The position numbers and the translations under genes were made by a program. A DNA stretch of 7,151 nucleotides from Myxococcales bacterium (GTDB taxonomy: Bacteria > Myxococcota > Polyangia > Fen-1088): positions 292-7,442 of the forward strand of contig PMLH01000279.1 of assembly GCA_003159055.1 (NCBI GenBank), in the 5' to 3' direction. Shown piece after piece: positions 1-6,113 of this stretch (positions are counted from its first letter, which is position 1; the number at the start of each line of letters is the position of its first letter). The notes beneath the pieces are model-generated. The model worked only from the letters and a program-made list of their open reading frames with translations. It searched no databases and had not been told where the DNA came from.

Positions 1-1227
1 CAAGGCGAAGTGGTAGTCCTGCACCAGCACCACCGGGTCGTCCGAATCGGCTTCCTTGCAAACAGCGTCGGCGAATTTGCGATTGACCGCCTTGTACGCG
101 GCGTAGTCGTCGCTGCGGAAGATCGGGCGCATGTGCGCCAGGTGGCACAGCGGCCACAGTCCTTCGTTCGAAAGCCCATAGTAATAACCGCGCTCTTCTT
201 CCGCCGTCAGCCACACCCGGCGCAAGGAATAGACTTCGTCGCCCGGGGGAACCCGCACACGATCGTGCCGGTCCACGGACTCGCGATCCGCCGAGCCGCT
301 GCCATGTGCGACCCACACGCCCGAGCACGCGCGCAGCACCGGCTCGACCGCGGTGACGAGTCCGCTCGCTGGGTGCAGCACGCGAACCACGCCGTCCTTA
401 CCGCGGTCGTGAATGTAGGGTTCGCGGTTGGCCAGCACGATGACCTTCTCGCCGGGAAAATGGCGAACCAGGGTTTGCTTCAGGCGCTGCGGGCTCCATG
501 CCCCTGACTGGCCGTCGAGCTCGCGCTCGGCGGCGATGCGCTCGACCAGCTCGCGCACGTCACGAATGATGGGCAAGAATTCCTTGCGCCGTGATTCGCC
601 CTGGATGAAACGAAGCAGCTCTTTGCGGAATCCGCGCCACGACAAGCGCGCGGCCACAATCGTGGTCACCGATGCGCCCAGGGCGAGCAGGCCAAATGCG
701 ACGAGCAAGAACGTACGCGTCTTTGCCTCGCGCCGCTCGACGAACGACAGGTCGTGCACCAGCACCAGGAACCCGGGCTGCTGTTCTTCGTGAACCAGCG
801 GCACGGCGCTGACGTGCACGTCGCCGCCGGGCAGCTGCCACACCGATCCCCAGACCCGGCGCGATTCACTGTCGGTGATCTTCGCCCAGGTTTCCGCCAT
901 CTTCTTGCCGATGGCGGCGCAGGTAAGCTGGGCCGGCAATTGCGCCGTGCGGGCCAGCATGTCGAGGCGATCGGTGCAGACCGCAGCCGCCATGATACGC
1001 TCGTCGCGCGCGATGTCCGCCAGGATGCGAGCCAAGGCGTCGCTGTCACCGCGCGACCAATGGGTGATCAGGGCTTGCCGAGCGCCGCTTGCCACCAGCC
1101 CCGCACGCAACACGATGTCTTCCTCGAACCACTGCCGTGTCGTTCGCTCGACGAGGGTCGCGGCAACCCAGGCGAGCACGGCGCCGGAGGCCAGCAGCAC
1201 CAGCAAGAATCGCGCGACTCGTCTCAT
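1..1227 (-). CDS. Membrane-anchored trehalose-6-phosphate synthase (GT20), 3' end cut by window edge
   Basis: The reading frame is open from ATG at 1227 to the window edge, giving 409 visible residues with no stop. A hydrophobic helix (about residues 6-24), an extracytoplasmic stretch (about 25-171, with two cysteines, C84 and C103) and a second helix (about 172-194) come first. A charged juxtamembrane linker follows, then a GT20 domain from about residue 260. Landmarks aligning with E. coli OtsA are ANREP with R268, GVWVAHGSG with W305, the YYYGLSNEGLWP block (Y349, W358) and QDYH with D404. The family normally makes trehalose 6-phosphate from UDP-glucose and glucose 6-phosphate in the cytoplasm. 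The usual glycine-glycine loop reads PASGL here, so another acceptor or donor, as in glucosylglycerol-phosphate synthases, is possible. The catalytic C-terminal half, including the OtsA R262/K267 equivalents, lies outside the window. The start is supported by a strong ribosome binding site. Family membership is secure; exact substrate and the signal sensed are not. Confidence 0.88.
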   Translation of the reverse strand, partial: MRRVARFLLVLLASGAVLAWVAATLVERTTRQWFEEDIVLRAGLVASGARQALITHWSRGDSDALARILADIARDERIMAAAVCTDRLDMLARTAQLPAQLTCAAIGKKMAETWAKITDSESRRVWGSVWQLPGGDVHVSAVPLVHEEQQPGFLVLVHDLSFVERREAKTRTFLLVAFGLLALGASVTTIVAARLSWRGFRKELLRFIQGESRRKEFLPIIRDVRELVERIAAERELDGQSGAWSPQRLKQTLVRHFPGEKVIVLANREPYIHDRGKDGVVRVLHPASGLVTAVEPVLRACSGVWVAHGSGSADRESVDRHDRVRVPPGDEVYSLRRVWLTAEEERGYYYGLSNEGLWPLCHLAHMRPIFRSDDYAAYKAVNRKFADAVCKEADSDDPVVLVQDYHFAL

Positions 1228-1453
1228 CGTCACCTCCACTCGGACTCGGAAAGTTGCCAGGTAGGTTAGGGTGCGGGGCGGACTGGATATCCCCGATGGC
1301 TATCTCGGTCGGGAAATCGTGGACGACAGAGCAATACGCGTTAACGACGTCAAGTGATGGTACCCGCGCCTCGGCCCCGGTTCAAGCACGGGCGTCGGAA
1401 TCGTCCTCGATCGGGCTGGATTTTTTGCGCCTGATCGGGCATGTCAAGAGGCC
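1228..1453. other. Divergent intergenic region between GT20 and aminotransferase genes
   Basis: These 226 bases must carry the promoters of both divergent genes. I see no convincing sigma-70 -35/-10 pair in either direction. Visible details are an 8-base palindrome GGATATCC at 1285-1292, a T6 run at 1421-1426, and three related decamers: CTCGGTCGGG at 1304, CTCGATCGGG at 1406 and CCTGATCGGG at 1430. The last two share GATCGGGC exactly and are spaced 24 bases apart just before the aminotransferase start. They could be operator half-sites or chance in GC-rich DNA. Confidence 0.4.
1231..1237 (-). promoter_or_regulatory. Ribosome binding site of the membrane-anchored GT20 gene
   Basis: Read on the minus strand, GGAGGTG lies three bases before the ATG at 1227, counted from its last G, or five bases from the GGAGG core. 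It is a near-perfect Shine-Dalgarno match and fixes the start codon of the gene. Confidence 0.75.
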
Positions 1454-2677
1454 ATGAGCACCATTCGCGAACGCTATGACGGCTTGCGAGCCCTGGGATT
1501 GAAGTTGGACCTGACCCGCGGTCAGCCCGGCGACGACAACTTCGACGTGTCCAATGCCATGTTGACCATCGTCGACGAAAAGTGCCTGGTCACCCCCGGC
1601 GGCGTGGCTTTGCGCAACTATCCCGGCGGCCTCGCTGGCCTCAAGGAAGCGCGCGAGCTGTTCGCGCCCATGCTCGGCGTCGAGCCCGACGAGATGATCG
1701 TCGGCAACAACGCCAGCCTCGAGCTGCTGGGCAAGGTGCTGATGTGGGCGATGTTGAAGGGCGTCCCCGGCAGCCCCGCGCCGTGGTGCCGTGGCGAGGC
1801 CAAGGTCATCGTGACCGTGCCCGGCTACGACCGGCACTTCCTCATGCTTGAGCGTCTGGGCATCACGATGATTCCTGTGGCCATGCGGGCTGACGGCCCT
1901 GACATTGCTGCCATCGAGAGTCTGGTTGCCTCCGACCCAACGGTGAAAGGCTTGCTTTACGTGCCGACCTACAGCAACCCAACCGGCGACACGACGTCGC
2001 AAGCGGTGGCCGACCGGCTGGGTTCGATGAGGACCGCCGCGCCCGATTTCACCATCTTTGCCGACGACGCGTACGCCGTGCACCACCTAGACAACACGCC
2101 GCCGCCTCACCCCGACCTGCTCGGCGCCGCCAAGCGAGCCGGCAACCAGACACGGGTCATCTTGTTCGGGTCGACCTCGAAAATCACCTTCGCGGGCGCG
2201 GGCGTCAGCTTCCTCGCCGGCAGCAAGCAGACCATCGCGTGGATCGGCGAGCTGATGGGCACGCAGATGATTACGCCCAACAAGGTCGAGCAATACCGCC
2301 ACGTGCTGTTCCTCAGCAGATACCCCGGCGGGATCGCCGGCGTGATGAAGGCGCACGCGAAACTGCTGGCCCCGAAGTTCACCGCGGTTGAGGAAGTGCT
2401 GTCGCGCGAGCTCGGCGGCAAGGGCCTGGCAAGCTGGACGAAACCCAAGGGTGGCTACTTCGTCAGCCTCGACACCGCACAGCCGGTCGCCAGCAAAGTC
2501 GTCCAGCTTGCGAAAGAGGCAGGTGTGGCACTGACCCCGGCCGGTGCGACCTATCCGTTCGGCAAGGACCCGAACAACCGCAACATCCGCATCTCACCGA
2601 CGCGGCCGCCGCTTGAGCAAGTTCGCAAGGCGATGGAAGTCGTCGCGGTGTGCGTGCAGCTCGCGTCCGAGCAGTAA
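1454..2677 (+). CDS. PLP-dependent aspartate aminotransferase, AspT-like class I subgroup
   Basis: This is a complete 407-residue fold-type I aminotransferase. The N-terminal LKLDLTRGQP segment, VPGYDRHF (Y125 would stack on the cofactor), VPTYSNPTGD (N175), FADDAYAVHH (D204 pairs with the pyridine nitrogen, Y207 with O3'), STSKITFAGAGVSF with Schiff-base lysine K243, TPNKVEQ and NIRISPT with substrate-carboxylate arginine R379 are all present. From memory these blocks match the Corynebacterium glutamicum AspT group (Pfam PF12897) much better than E. coli AspC. The expected reaction is L-aspartate plus 2-oxoglutarate to oxaloacetate plus L-glutamate in the cytosol; other amino donors are possible and the sequence cannot settle this. 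The N terminus is somewhat shorter than the Corynebacterium protein but begins just before the conserved LDLTRG block. The only Shine-Dalgarno-like sequence, AGAGG at 1447-1451, sits just two bases from the ATG, and I found no better upstream start. The SLT/M23 gene follows on the same strand after 60 bases and may be cotranscribed. Confidence 0.92.
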   Translation: MSTIRERYDGLRALGLKLDLTRGQPGDDNFDVSNAMLTIVDEKCLVTPGGVALRNYPGGLAGLKEARELFAPMLGVEPDEMIVGNNASLELLGKVLMWAMLKGVPGSPAPWCRGEAKVIVTVPGYDRHFLMLERLGITMIPVAMRADGPDIAAIESLVASDPTVKGLLYVPTYSNPTGDTTSQAVADRLGSMRTAAPDFTIFADDAYAVHHLDNTPPPHPDLLGAAKRAGNQTRVILFGSTSKITFAGAGVSFLAGSKQTIAWIGELMGTQMITPNKVEQYRHVLFLSRYPGGIAGVMKAHAKLLAPKFTAVEEVLSRELGGKGLASWTKPKGGYFVSLDTAQPVASKVVQLAKEAGVALTPAGATYPFGKDPNNRNIRISPTRPPLEQVRKAMEVVAVCVQLASEQ

Positions 2678-2737
2678 TCACTTCGCGCCTGGCTGCTACT
2701 GACTTGCCAGAAGGCCTGACTGGAGCACACTACGCCT

Positions 2738-4084
2738 GTGCGGCGATTCGTCCTTTTGATGTGCTGGTCGATTCTCCTGGCCTCGGCCACGACCGCTGCC
2801 GACCCGCGTCCGCCTTGGTCGGCGCGCAAGCGGCACAACGGCGAAGCCCTGCTTCGTCCCGGCGTGCACGAGCTGAAGGATCCGAAGCGCTGGCCGGCCG
2901 AGCCCGAATCGCCGCCCGGCCCGGTCGATGAAGGGCGCTTCCGCAAGGCCTTCTCCGGCATGTGCGAAGGCATGGCCAACGCACGCATGCTTGCGCAAAT
3001 TGCGGATGAGATTGGTCAGGTCGCATCCGAGGCACACGTCGATCCCTTCATGCTCGGCGCGCTCGTGTATCGCGAAAGCCGCTGCGTGCCGACGTTGTCG
3101 ACGGGTTTCGGGGTCGGGCTTCTGCAAATTCAGGCGCGCATGGTCCAGCCCAACCTGCGCGGGGATCAGTTGCGCTACCAGGTTCGCGACGGGGCTGCCT
3201 GGAAGGAACGGTCGCTGACCATTCCCCGTGGCGCGCTTCTGCGTTTGCAGAACTCGCTCATCAACTTGCGCCTGGGCGCGGCGCTGGTGACCATGTGGCA
3301 AGAACAGCACCCCGACATCGACGAGGTCTTTCCCGATTCCGTTCCTCACCGCAGCGCCGTCGCGCACTTCGGCTGGGGCGACGTCGTGCGCGGTACCGGC
3401 GGCGAGGATCGCGCGCTCATCGCGCGCCGGCGCCTCATCGATCGCTACCTCGGCAACAAACTGCCCGTGCACGACACCGACCTTGGTTTCAAGGTCATCT
3501 CTCCGCTGGAGGGCATTCCTCGTGTCGCCCCGAGCGGCCCCGGCGAGGACCGCGACGAAGGCGAACGTGCCCATCGCGGCCTCGACATCGACGCCACCGT
3601 TGGCGAGCCCATCGGCAGCATCGCGGACGGCGTGGTTTCGTTCACCGGGTTTGACCTGCCTGGCCGGATAAAGCCCCAGGTCGTGCCGCCCGACGAGCTG
3701 GCCACGACCAAACGCCCCGAGCTCGGGCCCGGCGGACTGTTCGTCTGCATCCGCCACGTCCCGCGCATCTTCTCTTGCTACATGCACTTGCAGTCGTATC
3801 AGGTGGCGACGGGAGACCGCGTGCAGGCGGGGCAAATCATCGGCAAGGTCGGACATTCCGGCGTCAAGGTATCCGGTTCGCACCTGCACCTCGAGATCCA
3901 CCGCGACGGTGAGGCCATCGATCCGGCGCCGATTCTCGGCCCGAATTTCGTGATTCCACCACAGGAGACGGTGGCGCACGAAATCGCCATGGCCAACAAG
4001 AAACACCGGCTGGTCAAAGAACGCCGCGCGCGCTGGAAAGCCCACCTCGCCGAACGACAGGCGAAGACCGAGCGGAAGCCGTAA
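2738..4084 (+). CDS. Exported peptidoglycan hydrolase with SLT transglycosylase and M23 metallopeptidase domains
   Basis: The 448-residue protein starts at GTG with MRRFVLLMCW, a typical signal peptide with likely cleavage near A20/A21, so it acts in the periplasm or envelope. An SLT lysozyme-like domain spans about residues 80-240: YRESRC supplies the catalytic glutamate E113, and GVGLLQI (125-131) is the family's GxxGLMQI motif. The usual C-terminal AYNxG motif appears as AHFGWGD (209-215). An M23/LytM domain spans about 255-400: HRGLDI gives zinc ligands H279 and D283, YMHL gives H350, and HLHLEI gives H382 and H384, so every active-site residue is present. A roughly 28-residue insert (about 306-333) separates the early M23 strands. 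The protein should cut glycan strands and peptide stems. A basic tail (about 418-448) could bind the wall. GGAG at 2722-2725 is a distant Shine-Dalgarno. The gene ends 17 bases from the convergent TPR gene. Confidence 0.9.
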   Translation: MRRFVLLMCWSILLASATTAADPRPPWSARKRHNGEALLRPGVHELKDPKRWPAEPESPPGPVDEGRFRKAFSGMCEGMANARMLAQIADEIGQVASEAHVDPFMLGALVYRESRCVPTLSTGFGVGLLQIQARMVQPNLRGDQLRYQVRDGAAWKERSLTIPRGALLRLQNSLINLRLGAALVTMWQEQHPDIDEVFPDSVPHRSAVAHFGWGDVVRGTGGEDRALIARRRLIDRYLGNKLPVHDTDLGFKVISPLEGIPRVAPSGPGEDRDEGERAHRGLDIDATVGEPIGSIADGVVSFTGFDLPGRIKPQVVPPDELATTKRPELGPGGLFVCIRHVPRIFSCYMHLQSYQVATGDRVQAGQIIGKVGHSGVKVSGSHLHLEIHRDGEAIDPAPILGPNFVIPPQETVAHEIAMANKKHRLVKERRARWKAHLAERQAKTERKP

Positions 4085-4101
4085 CCAACGGAAGACGGGA
4101 C

Positions 4102-5916
4102 CTACTGTCCGAAACGGTGCTTGAGGATCTCGCGATCGGTGCACCCCTTCTGCAGGCCGAGCTCGCAGGCTTTGGCCATGTCGGCGATGGCCGCCGTCCC
4201 CTGGCCCAGGTTGGCCCGGGCACCACCGCGTTCCAGGTAGGCCCGCGCCTCGCCGGGGTGACGCTCGATGAATCCATTCCACATCTGCACGATGGTCTGA
4301 AAGCGTCCGTACTTGACCAGGGTATCGTCGGCCTGCTTGTGAGACTCGAAGGTGTCGTCGGGCTCCGGAGGCTTGATCAGCGGCGGCAGGTTGCGAACGC
4401 GGCTCAGGAAGATGCGGGCGTGAACGTGGCCGGGCTCAAGCCGCAACGCCTGCTCGTAAAGCTTGGTGGCCGCGGCGGGCAAGCCAGCATTCTCTTGCTG
4501 TGTGCCCTCGTACACCAGCGATTCGACCAGGTAGTGCACACGCTTGTCGTGCTTGTCGTCGTACGGATTCAGCCGATGCGCCAGCAGAAGATCTCGCTCG
4601 GCCCGGTCCCATTCCTTGCTCTCTGCGAGTTTGCCGCCCCTTCGGGCCATGGCCTCCACGTGCTGGGGCGAGATGTCGAGCGCCCGGTCGTAGTCCTGGA
4701 TGGCGCCGGCCGTGTCTTTCAGGTTGCCGCGCACCAGACCCCGCAGGGCGAAGAAATGCGCGGAGTCGCCGTGTTCCAGCGCTTGGTTGCACAGCGTGAG
4801 GGCCTTCTGACCGTCGTCATCGCTGGCGACCTGGCACTGATCCTCGGCCGCGAACCCGGCCAGTACCCGCATGCGCGGGTTGTTCGACTGGCGAACGGCC
4901 TCGGCAGCGAAGCTCTCCATCGCTTGATAATTTCCGCCCCAGCGTGGTTGCAGTCCGCGCAAGTACACGGTTCGCACGTAAAAGCAGTCCGGGCACGCGA
5001 CCAGTGCCTGGGACAGCCAGCGATCCATCAGTTTGTCGGGGACCGAATCGGCCGAGCCGATCCCGATCAGGCCCTGGTAGGCCGCCACCAGCTTGGGGTG
5101 CAGCGAGATTGCCTTCTCGTAGTCCGCGCGGGCAAGCCTGTGGTGCTGCTCCATGTCCCTGAATTGCTCCGGCGAGGTCGCGCTCGCGAGCTTGGTTCCG
5201 CGTGCTGCCCAGCCCAGGTCGTGGAAGTACTCGCCGCGCGCCGCATACGCCGCGAAGGACGCAGGTCTGGCCCGAATCCACTCGTCCAAGTGTGCCCGCA
5301 GCCCTGGCTCACGGGTTCGGAATGCTGCCAGTGCGGTGGCCACCCAGTTCTCCTTGTGGAAATCGGCCTCGAACTGGGTCTGATAATTCTCGATCTCGCT
5401 GTCCAGGTCGGCGAGCTGCCGGTGGCGCAGCAGGGCCCGAAGACGCAGCTGATTGGGCTCGGTCACCGGGTACCCGTAGGCGTCCTCACCGGACCTTCCC
5501 ACCATGCGCTGGGCGGACAGATCGGCCTCGTCGGACGACGGCATGGGAACCGAGGCCCCCTGGGCCAGGGTCTCGGGCTGCCCCTCGGTCGCCTTCCTGT
5601 CCCGGAATACGCGAAAGCCCAAGAGGATCGCCCCCACTGCACCAAGCACCACGAAGCCGAGCAGCCAGTGTGAGCGGCCGGCGTTGACCGACTCGGTCTT
5701 GGGAAGCGCGAACGTCCTCGGCGCAGCAGCGCCCTGGGGTGGATGGACGTCGGCCCGGTTGGATGGCGGCGGCACAGATGCCGTCGGCCTGGACGTCGGC
5801 GACCGCGGCCGCGTAGATGGGGCGAGCGGCGCGGGGGATCGGGCAAAAAGGGTCTGGCAAAGCTCGCATAGGAGCGCGCCTTCGCGGTTCTCCTCACCAC
5901 ACGCGGGACACTTCAT
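4102..5916 (-). CDS. Zinc-ribbon, single-pass membrane protein with TPR / DUF4034-like region
   Basis: Counted from ATG at 5916 the protein has 604 residues. It opens with MKCPACGEEN and a CxxC-x10-CxxC zinc ribbon (C3, C6, C17, C20), then a Pro/Ser/Arg-rich linker (about 25-75), a membrane helix (about 83-102) and a helical region. Residues about 155-290, with WIRARPASFAAYAARGEY, resemble the DUF4034 family as I remember it. TPR-like units follow, e.g. YEKAISLHPK (266-275), YDRALDISPQ (409-418), YEQALRLEPG (487-496), and a last unit ending KACELGLQKGC with two cysteines. No catalytic motif is visible, so a scaffolding or protein-protein interaction role is the most that can be inferred. A GTG at 5934 in the same frame would add six residues (MILWAG); the ATG is preferred because zinc ribbons of this type usually begin MKCPxCG, though neither start has a good Shine-Dalgarno. 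Charge balance around the helix does not decide the topology. Confidence 0.82.
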   Translation of the reverse strand: MKCPACGEENREGALLCELCQTLFARSPAPLAPSTRPRSPTSRPTASVPPPSNRADVHPPQGAAAPRTFALPKTESVNAGRSHWLLGFVVLGAVGAILLGFRVFRDRKATEGQPETLAQGASVPMPSSDEADLSAQRMVGRSGEDAYGYPVTEPNQLRLRALLRHRQLADLDSEIENYQTQFEADFHKENWVATALAAFRTREPGLRAHLDEWIRARPASFAAYAARGEYFHDLGWAARGTKLASATSPEQFRDMEQHHRLARADYEKAISLHPKLVAAYQGLIGIGSADSVPDKLMDRWLSQALVACPDCFYVRTVYLRGLQPRWGGNYQAMESFAAEAVRQSNNPRMRVLAGFAAEDQCQVASDDDGQKALTLCNQALEHGDSAHFFALRGLVRGNLKDTAGAIQDYDRALDISPQHVEAMARRGGKLAESKEWDRAERDLLLAHRLNPYDDKHDKRVHYLVESLVYEGTQQENAGLPAAATKLYEQALRLEPGHVHARIFLSRVRNLPPLIKPPEPDDTFESHKQADDTLVKYGRFQTIVQMWNGFIERHPGEARAYLERGGARANLGQGTAAIADMAKACELGLQKGCTDREILKHRFGQ

Positions 5917-6113
5917 GCCAGCCCAGAGTATCACGGCATCGAGTGGCTCGCTGGCGCCCCCACGCCGCTATCCCAGCGGTACCACCCATAGGCACTAAGC
6001 GGCAGAGATTGACAGAATGACGGCCCGCGATTCGAGGAGAGACTGTCGGATCGAGTCGTCCCTTTCCCGACGGGTGGTCTACGCCGGCCGCCGTTGATTT
6101 TGTGGGCTTTCCG
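5917..6113. other. Intergenic region upstream of the zinc-ribbon/TPR gene
   Basis: This stretch lies between two minus-strand genes, so it holds the 3' flank of the gene ending at 6114 and the promoter region of the TPR gene. I see no T-tailed hairpin that would make a standard intrinsic terminator after 6114 and no convincing -35/-10 pair. The only structured element is the small inverted repeat at 5965-5979. No small gene with a credible start and ribosome binding site was found. Confidence 0.4.
5965..5979. repeat. Small inverted repeat before the zinc-ribbon/TPR gene
   Basis: CCGCT, ATCCC, AGCGG forms a perfect five-base stem with a five-base loop, extendable by one G-T wobble. It lies about 50 bases upstream of the ATG at 5916. 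It could be an operator or leader hairpin, but stems this short are common by chance in GC-rich DNA, and no T run follows it. Confidence 0.25.

Noticed and set aside
10..1269. Several plus-strand and other minus-strand open frames over the left end
   Set aside because: They overlap the GT20 fusion frame, which alone shows family motifs and a strong ribosome binding site.
1285..1292. Palindrome GGATATCC as an operator
   Set aside because: An eight-base palindrome alone is expected by chance, and it is not repeated elsewhere in the region.
1409..1440. T6 run with flanking GATCGGGC copies as a terminator or attenuator
   Set aside because: The two copies are direct, not inverted, repeats, so they cannot form a hairpin stem with each other.
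1382..2086. A 234-codon minus-strand frame covering the divergent region and the aminotransferase start
   Set aside because: Most of it is opposite the conserved N-terminal half of the aminotransferase, and the translation is low-complexity His/Gly/Val-rich.
2696..4282. A 528-codon open frame on the minus strand
   Set aside because: It lies opposite the SLT/M23 gene, whose plus-strand protein has a signal peptide and complete active-site motifs. The minus-strand translation is Arg/Ala/Gly/His-rich with no recognisable family, a usual antisense artefact of GC-rich codons.
4117..5673. A 518-codon open frame on the plus strand
   Set aside because: It is antisense to the zinc-ribbon/TPR gene, which has clear CxxC pairs, a membrane helix and TPR units. 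The plus translation has no domain signal.
6055..6113. Possible intrinsic terminator after the gene ending at 6114
   Set aside because: On the minus strand GTCG/CGAC gives only a four-base stem with a nine-base loop and no T tract follows.
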